In this document: piece after piece, positions 24,653 through 33,172 of the stretch
Numbering within the stretch: position 1 is the first letter of the stretch
Layout: the number at the start of each line of letters is the position of its first letter
From: JBBIND01 sp037444075
Lineage (GTDB): Bacteria; Acidobacteriota; Terriglobia; Bryobacterales; Bryobacteraceae
DNA length: 34,132 nucleotides
Assembly: GCA_037444075.1 (NCBI GenBank)
Contig: JBBIND010000046.1
Span: forward strand, 1 to 34,132
Reading direction: 5' to 3'
Program-made: the position numbers and the translations under genes
The notes under the pieces: generated by a model
The model's database searches: none
The model's input: only the letters and a program-made list of their open reading frames with translations
Told to the model about the DNA's origin: nothing

Positions 24653-25168
24653 TCACGCCTGCTCGGTTTCGCCTGAGGCCTCGCTCTCCAACTCGGCCAT
24701 CTCAGCCGCCAACGGACCCGCCGAGCGCGCCTCCTCCAGAGCCTGTCGGGCTTGCGCGGCGTAACTCTTCGGGACCCGCACGATGAACCTCAAGTTCGGG
24801 TACATGGGAGCGTTCACCATATAGGACGGGATTCCGGCTGATTCCAGGACGCCGCGGATGGCGAGGGCCTCGATTTGAGCGGTCGTTCCCATGGCGTTGA
24901 AAATGGTCTCCGCATCCAGTTCGCCTGAAGGATCCACGAAATCCTCCGGCGGCTCAGGGTTGGCTGCAATGATAGCTTCCGCCCGGGCGGCATCCAAGGC
25001 AGGCACGCGAACTTCATAGACACCCTGAGGCACGCCGGGCGCATCGTCGGTAACGAGTTCGACGGCTATGCCGACCTCCTCGAGCAGGTCGCGCACCGTT
25101 TCGGCGTCCTCGCGGGCGGTGAAGTCAGCGGAACGAAAAACGGTTGCTAGTTCGGGTGTTTGGCTCAT
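24653..25168 (-). CDS. Tandem DUF2007 putative signal-transducing protein
   Basis: This 171-residue soluble protein has two copies of the DUF2007 (PII-like fold) pattern. The first reads VFRSADFTAREDAETVRDLL then VYEVRVPALDAARAEAII (residues 10-68). The second reads QIEALAIRGVLESAGI then RFIVRVPKSYAAQARQALEE (about 96-144). A linker of acidic and proline residues separates them, and the tail is acidic. DUF2007 is described as a putative signal-transducing domain, with no clear ligand. The duplication is the notable feature. It is convergent with comEC and shares no obvious operon. Confidence 0.75.
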   Translation of the reverse strand: MSQTPELATVFRSADFTAREDAETVRDLLEEVGIAVELVTDDAPGVPQGVYEVRVPALDAARAEAIIAANPEPPEDFVDPSGELDAETIFNAMGTTAQIEALAIRGVLESAGIPSYMVNAPMYPNLRFIVRVPKSYAAQARQALEEARSAGPLAAEMAELESEASGETEQA

Positions 25169-25248
25169 ACTCCCGAGGATACCCCATGCGAAGGTTAGCG
25201 GCGACCGCCGGCCAGGTTCGTTCCGGCAAACAAAGAATGCTGGGCCGT

Positions 25249-26463
25249 TCAGGCCAATAACTCGGCGATGGGAAGTGCCCCGGGTTCAACTAGTTCGGAG
25301 GGACTCCCGTCAACCAACGGCAGGCGGAAGCCCGGTGGAATGCCCATGGCGGAGTAAATCGTGGCAGCCACCTCGGCGGGGGTAACCGGCCGGTCTGCGG
25401 GATAGGCGCCCAGGTCATCGGAAGCGCCCAGGATGCGCCCGCCGTGGATGGGGCCTCCGGCCAGCAAAACGCTCCAGCACTCCGGCCAGTGGTCGCGCCC
25501 ACCGGGTTTGTTCAATCGCGGTGACCGGCCGAATTCGCTTAGCACGGCCACCACCGTTTCCCCCAGCAAGCCGGACGCGCTGAGGTCTTCGAGCAGTGTG
25601 CTGAAGGCGGTGTCAAAAACCGGTCCGGCTGACCGGCGGTAGCTTTCAGGCGACGGGAACGGCTCACGCCCGTGTGCGTCCCATGCCGGACTGCCAGGAA
25701 CAGCTTCCGCCATGTTGACCGTCACCGAGGTGGCGCCCGATTCGAGCAGCCGGCGGGCCAGCAGGCAATCAGCGCCAAAGCGGCTCGCGCCGTAGCGCCG
25801 TAATTCCGACTCTCGAGGCGGACTCATGGAGACAACACATCGCGCCAGGGATGACTGAGCTGCTGTCAGCGGGACCTGACTCCGCAGGCATTGTGAGTCC
25901 TGCCCGCAATCCAGCACGAGTGGTTCGCACTCCGCTCCCAGGATCCCGGCGCCTTGACCCGGGCAGGTGCCGCCCGGGCTTGCGCCGCACAGCAGTGCCG
26001 CCACAGCCGGGCGCCTCCCGGAGCCTCGGGCCCAGGCTGCGGCGCAACCGATGTGGGGCCAGGCCGTGGCGTCCGCTTGCCAACGCCCGGTTTGGATGAG
26101 TTCCTGCCCTGCCTCATGCAGAGCCGGACCGGCGTGGTGGACGGACCGGATGATGGAGTATTTGCTGGCGTGCCGGGCAGTGCGAGGGAAAATCTCCGAT
26201 ATGTAGACGCCAGCCACGTTGGTGGCCAGAGGCCGGAACGGTCCGCGCACGTCGGCGGGGGCTTGCGGCTTCGGGTCCCAGGTGTCCAGATGGCCGGGAC
26301 CACCGGACAGCATGAGCAGCAGGCAGTGATTCGCGGGGCGGAAACCGCCGTAATTGCCACTCAGCACCGGCGGAGCAGCGACGCCGGCTAGCAGAAACTC
26401 GCGCCTCGACTGACCACGGCCCGGCTTCGAGGCGTGTGTCTCTGTTCGGCCTGCCAACTTCAC
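25249..26463 (-). CDS. DUF1501 Tat-exported protein
   Basis: This protein of about 404 residues is of the DUF1501 family (sulfatase-like alkaline-phosphatase fold). The N-terminus carries a twin-arginine signal, QSRREFLLAGVAAPP, and the body shows LLLMLSGGPGHLDTWDPKP, IIRSVHHAGPALHEAGQEL, VLSEFGRSPRLNKPGGRDHW and GGRILGASDDLGAYPADRPV, all family hallmarks. DUF1501 genes usually sit next to a DUF1549/DUF1553 cytochrome-like partner in Planctomycetes and Acidobacteria, but none is present here. A start at GTG 26463 has GGGAGG six bases upstream; GTG 26469 is also open but abuts that site. Function is unknown beyond export and likely polysaccharide or sulfate-ester catabolism, as often proposed for the family. 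Confidence 0.88.
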   Translation of the reverse strand: MKLAGRTETHASKPGRGQSRREFLLAGVAAPPVLSGNYGGFRPANHCLLLMLSGGPGHLDTWDPKPQAPADVRGPFRPLATNVAGVYISEIFPRTARHASKYSIIRSVHHAGPALHEAGQELIQTGRWQADATAWPHIGCAAAWARGSGRRPAVAALLCGASPGGTCPGQGAGILGAECEPLVLDCGQDSQCLRSQVPLTAAQSSLARCVVSMSPPRESELRRYGASRFGADCLLARRLLESGATSVTVNMAEAVPGSPAWDAHGREPFPSPESYRRSAGPVFDTAFSTLLEDLSASGLLGETVVAVLSEFGRSPRLNKPGGRDHWPECWSVLLAGGPIHGGRILGASDDLGAYPADRPVTPAEVAATIYSAMGIPPGFRLPLVDGSPSELVEPGALPIAELLA

Positions 26464-26495
26464 CTCCACCCTCCCTTGCGGCAGAGCAGATTATA

Positions 26496-26711
26496 TCAAG
26501 GGGTGGATGCGTCCTCGTCCGGGCCAAGGTCCTGGTCGAGGGAGGCGCCCTCGCCGGGCGCCTCTTTCAGCCTGCCGGACTCGACGAGCGCGCGCCGCAG
26601 CAGGAACTCAATTTGAGCGTTCAAGCTGCGCAGATCGTCGCTCGCCCAGCGGCGCAGTCTTTCCAGCATGCGGTTGTCTAATCTCAGCAGGAATGACTTG
26701 CGCTCGCTCAT
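26496..26711 (-). CDS. Ribbon-helix-helix (Arc-like) DNA-binding protein
   Basis: This 71-residue protein has an N-terminal ribbon-helix-helix: a strand KSFLLRLD (5-12) followed by two helices (RMLERLRRWASDD and SLNAQIEFLLRRAL). The tail is acidic and proline/glycine-rich. Arc-type proteins bind DNA as dimers through the strand. It follows the SPFH gene by 18 bp on the same strand, so both are probably one transcript. No toxin gene is next to it, which argues against a classical antitoxin. It may regulate its own operon. Confidence 0.72.
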   Translation of the reverse strand: MSERKSFLLRLDNRMLERLRRWASDDLRSLNAQIEFLLRRALVESGRLKEAPGEGASLDQDLGPDEDASTP

Positions 26712-26729
26712 AGCGGACGGCGCCGCAAC

Positions 26730-27623
26730 TTAGTTGTAAATCGTTCCCGTGTTGATGACGGGCTGCGCGGCCCGCTCACCGCACAGCACCACCAACAAGT
26801 TGCTGACCATGGAGACACGGCGCTCTTGGTCCAATTCCAGGATGTTCTTTTCGGCCAGCATCTCCAGCGCCATTTCCACCATCCCCACGGCTCCTTCCAC
26901 GATCTTCTGCCGGGCCGCGATGATGGCCGCCGCCTGCTGCCGCTGCAACATAGCTGCGGCAATCTCCGGAGCGTAAGCGAGGTGACTGATCCGCGCTTCA
27001 ACCACATTGACGCCCGCGACTGTCAGGCGTGCCTGTATTTCGCTCTGCAGGTGCTCGGCCACCTTGCTGGTATGCCCTCGCAGAGAGATCTCGTGATCCT
27101 CGTGAGAGTCGTAAGGATAAGCGGTGGCCAGGTTACGCACGGCGGCTTCGCTCTGTACGTGGACATACTCCTCGTAGCTGTCCACGTGGAAGCTCGCCTC
27201 CGCGGTTTCCACCACTTGCCAGACAACCACCGTGGCAATCTCGATGGGGTTGCCGTTCTGGTCGTTGACTTTCAGCCGTGCGGTTTCGAAGTTGCGGACC
27301 CGGAGCGAGATGCGATGCTTAGTGAAGAACGGGTTGGCCCAGCGGAGTCCGTTGGTGCGCGCCGTCCCCACATACTTGCCGAACAGCTGCAGCACGACGC
27401 CCTGGTTCGGATGAACCGTGAATACGCCTGCACAAAGGAAGACGCCGAACGCTACAGCCAGCAGCCACAGAATGACCGGCAACCCACCTCCGCCGAACTT
27501 GGCAGCATGCGCCGCATAGGCAAATTGGACGCCGCAGTAGACAGTGCCGATCACGAAAAGAATGAGCAGAGGAATACCAGGCAGGCCATTATAGGCCTTC
27601 TCGCGAAAGCTAACTTCGGGCAT
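26730..27623 (-). CDS. SPFH/Band 7 membrane protein
   Basis: This protein of about 297 residues has two N-terminal membrane segments (GIPLLILFVIGTVYCGVQFA and LPVILWLLAVAFGVFLCAGV), then an SPFH domain starting VHPNQGVVLQLFGKYVGT. Within it are LRVRNFETARLKVNDQNGNP, VVVWQVVETAEA and a coiled segment ending AAMLQRQQAAAIIAARQKIVEGA. Bacterial SPFH proteins form large membrane-bound cages or scaffolds that influence proteases and lipid domains. I chose ATG 27623 because GAGGTG lies 5 bases upstream and the predicted promoter at 27659-27687 excludes the longer frame from 27668; ATG 27641 is the alternative. The following Arc-like gene may be a regulator of this pair. Confidence 0.88.
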   Translation of the reverse strand: MPEVSFREKAYNGLPGIPLLILFVIGTVYCGVQFAYAAHAAKFGGGGLPVILWLLAVAFGVFLCAGVFTVHPNQGVVLQLFGKYVGTARTNGLRWANPFFTKHRISLRVRNFETARLKVNDQNGNPIEIATVVVWQVVETAEASFHVDSYEEYVHVQSEAAVRNLATAYPYDSHEDHEISLRGHTSKVAEHLQSEIQARLTVAGVNVVEARISHLAYAPEIAAAMLQRQQAAAIIAARQKIVEGAVGMVEMALEMLAEKNILELDQERRVSMVSNLLVVLCGERAAQPVINTGTIYN

Positions 27624-27658
27624 CAGAGCACCTCGATTCATATCAAGAATATAGCACA

Positions 27659-27687
27659 ATGATATCACTGCTCAGCCACGCCGTCAA
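27659..27687 (-). promoter_or_regulatory. Sigma-70-type promoter of the SPFH/Arc operon
   Basis: Read on the minus strand, TTGACG (27687-27682) and TATCAT (27664-27659) are separated by exactly 17 bases. The predicted start of transcription near 27651 lies upstream of ATG 27641 and ATG 27623 but downstream of the longest open frame start, which supports a shorter protein. Confidence 0.62.
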
Positions 27688-27843
27688 GCATTTGTAATTC
27701 GTTGAAAAAAAGGTGAAATCTTCATCGGCCGGGGCGCACCTAGTTGATATCGGCCCGCAGCACGGAAGGACTCTGGCCTCGAGGCAGGCTTTCCCCGGGC
27801 GCGCGTTGCTCACGCCGTCACGGCCGACAGGGGGTAAGCGATC

Positions 27844-28428
27844 TTGGCCAACAGTCACCGTGATGGGAACGCGAAAGCCGCCAAGTCTGGAGCGGACGAT
27901 CAGCACATCTGGCAGCAACTGGCGGAACGTTTCATGGCCGGGGATCCAAGCGCTCCGGCGGAATTGGAACGCCTGTGCGGGCAAGGGCTCGGGTTTCTGC
28001 TGAAGCGCCAATGCGGTCCCGGAGTCACCGACGAGCATGTCCGGCAGTTCCTTGCCGGCATCGCGGCGGCGATGACGAAGGGTGAGGCGCGCTGCGCCGG
28101 TGACGTCATCCGCTTGCTCCGCGAAGAGGTTGAGCGGCTAACGGCGCAGGGGCTGACCCGTAGCAGCGAGCCGACCGAATCCGACGTGCGCCGGATCCTG
28201 CTCAGCCTGAAAGGGTTCAGCGCACGGGAGCGGGAGATGTTGCTGCGCTACTACAGCGAAGGGCAGAGCGTTGCCAGGATTGTGCGTGAGATGAAGATCA
28301 AGGAGGAGGAGTTTCTGCTCGTCAAAGCGCGGCTGAAGACGGGAGTCGCGCCCTTCGGCGAGCTTGGCACAAACTCCGCGCTGCCTGCCCGCGTCAAGGT
28401 CGCGGTAGCGACTGCCGGGCGAAGCTAG
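27844..28428 (+). CDS. Sigma-factor-like helix-turn-helix protein
   Basis: This 194-residue protein starts with TTG at 27844. The N-terminal half (HIWQQLAERFMAGDPSAPAEL) resembles a degenerate sigma region 2, and the C-terminal part (RILLSLKGFSAREREMLLRYYSEGQSVARIVREM, read in two pieces about 118-151) resembles a region 4 helix-turn-helix as in ECF sigma factors. The region 2 -10 recognition residues are not obvious, so it may be a degenerate sigma or a related regulator. It is divergent from the SPFH operon. No anti-sigma gene follows. Targets unknown. Confidence 0.62.
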   Translation: MANSHRDGNAKAAKSGADDQHIWQQLAERFMAGDPSAPAELERLCGQGLGFLLKRQCGPGVTDEHVRQFLAGIAAAMTKGEARCAGDVIRLLREEVERLTAQGLTRSSEPTESDVRRILLSLKGFSAREREMLLRYYSEGQSVARIVREMKIKEEEFLLVKARLKTGVAPFGELGTNSALPARVKVAVATAGRS

Positions 28429-28561
28429 GGACGCAACGTTCCTTCTTCCTTCTCCCGCCGCGTGGTGATATTCTGGGCTCTCTCATGGGAATGCCGGGCC
28501 CAGGGAGGCTCCTCGGAGGAGTTCCTCTGCCGCCCGGACGCCGTGAATTCGAAGAACTCGC

Positions 28562-29485
28562 ATGGCTGGCCGGTTGCCACCTGAAGCGGCATTACTGATT
28601 GAGCAAATTGGCGCCGACAATCGCACCGGCGCGTCTCAGTTGACACGCACCGCCGCCGAGGCCTACCGGCTCCTGGCTTCCTACCCGGACTGGCGCAGCG
28701 CCTCCCAATTGAAAACCGCGCTCCTTCAAGCTGCACAGGCGTTGGTTTCCTCCCAGCCTTTCATGGCTTCGCTGGTTAATTTGTGCAATCGCGTGTTGAG
28801 GCGCGCTGAGACGGCGAAGAAGCTCGGCAGCTTGCGTGAGGAAGTTGACCTGGCTTGCGAGGAGTTCATCAAAGACATGGAAGCCGCCGCGGAGAATGCG
28901 GCCGGGAATGCTGCCATGATCATCGGGGCCGGCGCGGTGGTGTTGACGCATTCGAGCAGCAGCCTCGTGATGCGGGCTGCCCTGCTGGCTCACCGGTGCG
29001 GCAAGAAATTTCGCCTGTTGTGTACGGAGTCAAGGCCGGTTCTCGAAGGCGCCGGGCTCGCCCGGCAACTCGCGCGGGAGGGGCTGGCAGTAACCGTGCT
29101 GGTGGACGCCGCCGCGGGAGCCTTGATGGGAGAAGCCGACCTGGTAGTGACAGGCGCCGATGCGGTGCTCGAGGGCGGCGTCGTGAACAAGGCGGGCACA
29201 CTGCTGCTGGCGCTGGCGGCGCAGCGTCTGGCGAAGCCGCTGTACGTAGTTGCCGGCACGGACAAGATCCTGCCGCGGGGACGCAGCCTGCCGCCGGAAG
29301 AGCCGCGTGATCCCACAGAGGTGCTGCGGCACCCGGACCACGCAGTGGGCGTTCGGAATCTGTACTTCGACTTCACGCCGGCGGATCTGGTGACAGCCCT
29401 GATCTGCGAAGAAGGTTTCCTGTCGCCGGCGCGTGTGAAGGCTCTGGCGCGCCGGACTCCGCTGCATCCGGCGCTCCGAAGTTAG
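28562..29485 (+). CDS. IF-2B / sugar-phosphate isomerase family protein
   Basis: This 307-residue protein belongs to the eIF2B-alpha/MtnA/ribose-1,5-bisphosphate isomerase superfamily. The N-terminal helical domain is followed by a Rossmann-like domain containing AVVLTHSSSSLVMRAAL, then VTGADAVLEGGVVNKAGT (the Asp and NKxGT signature) and PLYVVAGTDKILP. In bacteria the family includes 5-methylthioribose-1-phosphate isomerase and aldose-1-phosphate isomerases; the Cys of MtnA (GCNTG) is not seen, so MtnA is unlikely. Substrate is unknown; a sugar-1-phosphate is a reasonable guess. It stands 6 bp from a convergent gene. Confidence 0.75.
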   Translation: MAGRLPPEAALLIEQIGADNRTGASQLTRTAAEAYRLLASYPDWRSASQLKTALLQAAQALVSSQPFMASLVNLCNRVLRRAETAKKLGSLREEVDLACEEFIKDMEAAAENAAGNAAMIIGAGAVVLTHSSSSLVMRAALLAHRCGKKFRLLCTESRPVLEGAGLARQLAREGLAVTVLVDAAAGALMGEADLVVTGADAVLEGGVVNKAGTLLLALAAQRLAKPLYVVAGTDKILPRGRSLPPEEPRDPTEVLRHPDHAVGVRNLYFDFTPADLVTALICEEGFLSPARVKALARRTPLHPALRS

Positions 29486-29490
29486 ACTGG

Positions 29491-30036
29491 TCAGCGCTTG
29501 TACAGGTACAGCGTGTGCATGCGGCCTTCGTCGTCCTCTTCGAAGTGGAAGACTTTCTCGTGGTTCCATCCCGGGAACGTGAAGTCATGCGAAACCACGC
29601 GAGCGCCTTTCTTGAGCTGCGCTTCGAGCAGAGGACGGATCTTCTCGTTGGAGCTGGTCAGCAGGTAAACCGTGATGACGTCGGCGCTCCGATAGTCCTG
29701 CTGGAGAATGTCGCCACGAATGATGCGGGCGGTCTTGGCCAGGCCCAGTTTCCGGATGCGCTCGCTGCTTTCCTTGTAGCGGCCGTCGTCGTACTCCACG
29801 CCGGTGGCGTTGGCGCCGAACGCCTGGGCAGCCATAATGACGATTCTGCCGTCCCCGCTGCCAAGATCGAACATCTTCTCGCCCGGCTTGAGTTCCGCCA
29901 GCTCCAGCATCTTCTTCACGACGTGGTCCGGCGTTGGAACAAACGGCGCGAGGTTTTCACCCGCCGGCTTCTGCTTTTCCTGGCCACAGGCCAGCGCGCC
30001 CAGCAGAGCGAGGAGGATCCATCTTCTTTTCATCAT
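29491..30036 (-). CDS. SAM-dependent methyltransferase with a lipoprotein-type leader
   Basis: This 181-residue protein is a class I methyltransferase: APFVPTPDHVVKKML, then the motif I loop MFDLGSGDGRIVI, GVEYDD (motif II acidic) and IIRGDIL. The pattern resembles the FAM173/ATPSCKMT-like lysine methyltransferases. The N-terminus MKRRWILLALLGALACGQEK looks like a signal with Cys17 in a slightly divergent lipobox, which would place the catalytic domain outside the cytoplasm, where SAM is scarce; that is odd. I used the ATG at 30036; the open frame extends to 30150 but that lead is not protein-like. The 30037-30325 spacer holds no further gene I can support. Confidence 0.78.
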   Translation of the reverse strand: MMKRRWILLALLGALACGQEKQKPAGENLAPFVPTPDHVVKKMLELAELKPGEKMFDLGSGDGRIVIMAAQAFGANATGVEYDDGRYKESSERIRKLGLAKTARIIRGDILQQDYRSADVITVYLLTSSNEKIRPLLEAQLKKGARVVSHDFTFPGWNHEKVFHFEEDDEGRMHTLYLYKR

Positions 30037-30325
30037 GGTTGTATGGCGCCTGATTCCCTTTCCAGGTAACGCGGATGTACGCCCGAAGGCGCGCGGCCAC
30101 CCGCTTGGGGAATTATAGCTGCCGGACAGAAGCGCCTGCGCAGCGGACACTCAACTCCTACTCTTCAGGCTCATCCTTCAATGAGAAAATGCTCCGCCGC
30201 CCGCCCGGACGTTCGCCGCGGATGGCCCACACCGGATAGCCCCGCCGGGCATGCGGCTTCGTTGTGCCAAAATAGAGGATTGAACGGCGAGACCCGAGCG
30301 GCCCCGCCCGTAGGTTCCCAAGAAA

Positions 30326-31129
30326 ATGAGTTTATTCAGTTACATCGTCAAGTCCGTCCCTTTGGGAGCGGCATGGTTGGTTGGTCTGGCGCTCATGTCC
30401 GCGTGTCCTCTGGCCGCGCAGACCAGTACGCAGGCGGACCCCGCTATCCTGCCCGAACGTAATTACGTCCGCCCTGTCTCGCTGGGCATCTCGCTGCCCG
30501 TGTTGATACAGCCGGCCACGGTGGGCGGGTTCACCAGCCAGAATTTTCCGGAGCAGAGGCTGGCAGTGGAATCCAGCGCAACGGCCAGCACGCATCGCGT
30601 AGGCGGCGGCGCAGTGTTGCAGATTGCTTTGCCCCGCAGCTTGGCCTTGGCCACCAGCGTTTCCGCCCGGACATCGAGTCATCGCAGCCAGAGGATCACC
30701 TACGAAGGGATCGACAATCCGCTGACGATCATCGACGAGCGCAGGATCACGAGGTATGACGAGGACACCAGCGCCCGGCTGTGGACCGTCAATCTGATGA
30801 TGCGCCGCTACAACCTGTATCACAACGAGGAAGGACACCGCTGGTTCATCCAAGCCGGACCCGCTCTCCGGTTGGCCAGCAAGGTGAGGAGCGCCACGAC
30901 GATCACTTTTAGGGATGAGGTCACCTGCTGTACACTGACTCCGAACCCGGTCGCCAACAAATGGGCCAAGGGTGTCGTCGCCGGAATCGGCGGGCAATTC
31001 ATCGACGAAATCGGCCTGCGCCTCGTGCCGGAAGTCCGCTACACGCGCTGGTTCAGCCGGAACTTCGACAACCTGTCCGTCGGGTCCCGCGTGGACCAGA
31101 TCGAGGCCATCGTTTCCATCACGTTCTGA
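30326..31129 (+). CDS. Putative outer-membrane beta-barrel protein
   Basis: This 267-residue secreted protein has a signal peptide (to about residue 32, ending PLAAQ). Alternating strands with aromatic girdles follow (VSLGISLPVLIQ, RLWTVNLMMRRYNLY, LRLVPEVRYTRWF), and the C-terminus ends in Phe (IEAIVSITF), the beta-barrel assembly signal. Length suits an 8-10-strand barrel. It stands alone, convergent with the DUF6526-like gene. No function can be read; small acidobacterial porin-like or OmpW-like barrels are possible. Confidence 0.7.
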   Translation: MSLFSYIVKSVPLGAAWLVGLALMSACPLAAQTSTQADPAILPERNYVRPVSLGISLPVLIQPATVGGFTSQNFPEQRLAVESSATASTHRVGGGAVLQIALPRSLALATSVSARTSSHRSQRITYEGIDNPLTIIDERRITRYDEDTSARLWTVNLMMRRYNLYHNEEGHRWFIQAGPALRLASKVRSATTITFRDEVTCCTLTPNPVANKWAKGVVAGIGGQFIDEIGLRLVPEVRYTRWFSRNFDNLSVGSRVDQIEAIVSITF

Positions 31130-31224
31130 AGCAGCGGCGCGGGCATCGCGCGCGTCCTTCTATTTCTAATGCCAGGAAAGACGGCCCGCACCCCGATAGC
31201 CTGCGCTCACGCCTGGCAAAGTCT

Positions 31225-31659
31225 TCACACGCGGTAGGTGTCCGGCTTCCAGTTCTTGACGGCGCGCTTGATGTCTTCTTCGGAAAGCTTCTCGTCAGCC
31301 GCCCTGCGAGCCAGAGCCACGAACTCTTCGTCAGAGGCAAAGCGCAGTGCGATGACCTGGCGTACGTCCAGGCGGGCATCGAGCGGGCGCCCTGTCAGAA
31401 CGAAGTGCCGCAGGTTCTCCTCCGCCCGGATAGCCCGGTCCTGAGCCTTCAATGCGAACACCCGGCAGTAGTAGAACAGCATCAACGCGGCGACGGTCAA
31501 AACGACAATCAGCGAAGCGCTGTAAATCCGCTGATGGTCTCCCCATGATTTGTAGAGGTTGACGAACGATCCGATCAGCAAGACAACCAATATCCCGAAC
31601 AGGACGACATGGTACCCCGTAACATAGCGCCGGTGTTTTTCGTAAGTTTGTGTGGTCAT
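31225..31659 (-). CDS. DUF6526-like membrane protein
   Basis: This protein of about 144 residues has two membrane helices (VVLFGILVVLLIGSFVNLY and IVVLTVAALMLFYYCRVFAL) and a charged cytoplasmic tail (AQDRAIRAEENLRHFVLTGR, LDVRQVIALRFASDEEFVAL). The order and wording match the DUF6526 family. ATG 31659 is preferred: GGAG lies eight bases upstream, and the longer frame from 31704 adds only a non-conserved lead. The function of the family is unknown. It lies 60 bp downstream of the beta-propeller gene on the same strand and may share its transcript. Confidence 0.75.
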   Translation of the reverse strand: MTTQTYEKHRRYVTGYHVVLFGILVVLLIGSFVNLYKSWGDHQRIYSASLIVVLTVAALMLFYYCRVFALKAQDRAIRAEENLRHFVLTGRPLDARLDVRQVIALRFASDEEFVALARRAADEKLSEEDIKRAVKNWKPDTYRV

Positions 31660-31719
31660 GTGGGCTCCGTGATTAGATTGTATGGCAACGCGAGCCTGCG
31701 GCACCGGTCCCGGACCGCG

Positions 31720-32946
31720 TCAGGGTATACCCCATAGCGCCAGGGTCTCCTGGTCTTTGATCAGAATGCCGCCACGGGTCACCACCGGGTGCGCCCAAGT
31801 CGAAGACTCGGCCACACGGTAGCGGCGTAGCTCCTCGTAGCTGACAGGGTTCTTACGGACCAGGATAAGATCGGCGTCGTTGTTGAGGACGAACAGCGTC
31901 TTGCCCGCGTGCGCCAGAGACGCGTTTTCGCCGCCGCGCCCCTCGGCCACCCACAAGGTCTTGCCCGTGCGCGCGTCCAGACACGCGAGTTGGCCTTTGT
32001 TGCGCTGCGAAAAGGCATAGATGGCATTGCCTGCCAGCACAGGCGAGTTCATGTAGAGCGAAACGTCCTTGTTTTCCCAGACCTGCCGCGTGCTCCAATT
32101 GCCGCCCTCGGCCGCCACGCGGACCGCCACCGTCGGCTGGTTGTAGCCGGCGTACACAAGCAGGTCGCCGGCGGCGAGGGGCGTCACCACGTTCTGCGCG
32201 TAAGCCGTGGTGAAGGGAATCCGCCACAGCAGGCGTCCTCCGGGACTGCTGATGCCGATGACGTTTTGCCGGCTCTGCGTCACGATGTGCCGGGCGCCCC
32301 CGAACTCCGCAATGATGGGCGACGCGTACGAGGGGCCGTCACCATCCCACCGCCATACGGTGTCACCCGTACCGGCGTCGAATGCCGTTAGGGCGCCCCC
32401 TTCCACGCCCCCCAGATGCGCCACAACCGTCTTCCCATCACCCAGCGGGGACATGGCCGCTCCGTATTCCGGCCAGGGAGCCTTGTATTCCCGCGAGAAA
32501 TCCTTGCGCCAGACGAGCATCCCGGAGGCGAGGTCAAAACTGGAGAGAATCCCGCTAATGCCGAGCGTGTAAAGCCTGCCTTGGTGGATAAGGGGCGTCG
32601 ATTTCGGGCCATTCCCGTGACTGCGTGCGGCGGAATGCAGCTTCACCGGAGCTGCGTACTTCTGCTGCCAGAGAATCTTGCCGCCGTCGAGGTTCACGCA
32701 GGACACCACCTCCTCGTCCTGTTGCCGGCTCAGAACGTAGATGCGGTTTCCGGAGACGACTGGCGTGGAGTGGCCCTCGCCCACAGTGGTTTTCCACCGG
32801 AGCCTGAGGCTCGGCGGCCACTGCGCAGGCTCAATGAAGCCCTCGATGGAGCCATCCCGTTTGGGCCCTCTCCACTGCGGCCAGTCCTGCGCGCCGACGG
32901 CTTGAACAAGGAACAGAGTTGCCAGACCGATGCGGACTATCAACAT
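31720..32946 (-). CDS. Secreted PQQ-type beta-propeller repeat protein
   Basis: This protein of about 408 residues has a signal peptide (MLIVRIGLATLFLVQAVGAQ) directly followed by DWPQWRGPKRDG, the opening of many PQQ-like/outer-membrane-biogenesis propellers. Repeated blade motifs are readable: VNLDGGKILWQQ, DLASGMLVWRKD, DAGTGDTVWRWDGD, LDARTGKTLWVAEG, each with the Gly-x-x-x-Trp docking pattern. The DWPQWRG lead is typical of a family common in Planctomycetes and Acidobacteria that sits with oxidoreductases. The start is the second of two ATGs, 32946, with AGGA eight bases upstream; the open frame runs on to 33231 but overlaps the divergent gene. No cofactor-binding catalytic residues were found. 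Confidence 0.85.
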   Translation of the reverse strand: MLIVRIGLATLFLVQAVGAQDWPQWRGPKRDGSIEGFIEPAQWPPSLRLRWKTTVGEGHSTPVVSGNRIYVLSRQQDEEVVSCVNLDGGKILWQQKYAAPVKLHSAARSHGNGPKSTPLIHQGRLYTLGISGILSSFDLASGMLVWRKDFSREYKAPWPEYGAAMSPLGDGKTVVAHLGGVEGGALTAFDAGTGDTVWRWDGDGPSYASPIIAEFGGARHIVTQSRQNVIGISSPGGRLLWRIPFTTAYAQNVVTPLAAGDLLVYAGYNQPTVAVRVAAEGGNWSTRQVWENKDVSLYMNSPVLAGNAIYAFSQRNKGQLACLDARTGKTLWVAEGRGGENASLAHAGKTLFVLNNDADLILVRKNPVSYEELRRYRVAESSTWAHPVVTRGGILIKDQETLALWGIP

Positions 32947-33172
32947 GAGCATATCCTGGATATTTATACCTGTAGTCGCATATCTTGCGCCAGAGTTTTT
33001 CGGCTCGAACCGGTTCTCCCGCGTCGATTTTTGTCCCCGCCACCGCAAATCCCTGAAAATCCCCTGACCGCCCCCCTTGGCATCCGCCCGGTAAGCCCCC
33101 CGCACACCGTCGCGTCTGATCTTGTATGAAGCCGCGTGGCAGGCTCGGACATCCCATAGACAGAGGGGCACG

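Noticed and set aside
33122..33172. Longer N-terminus for the HExxH protein
   Set aside because: The extra 17 residues precede a good GAGGGG site and ATG 33173, and would delay the signal segment.
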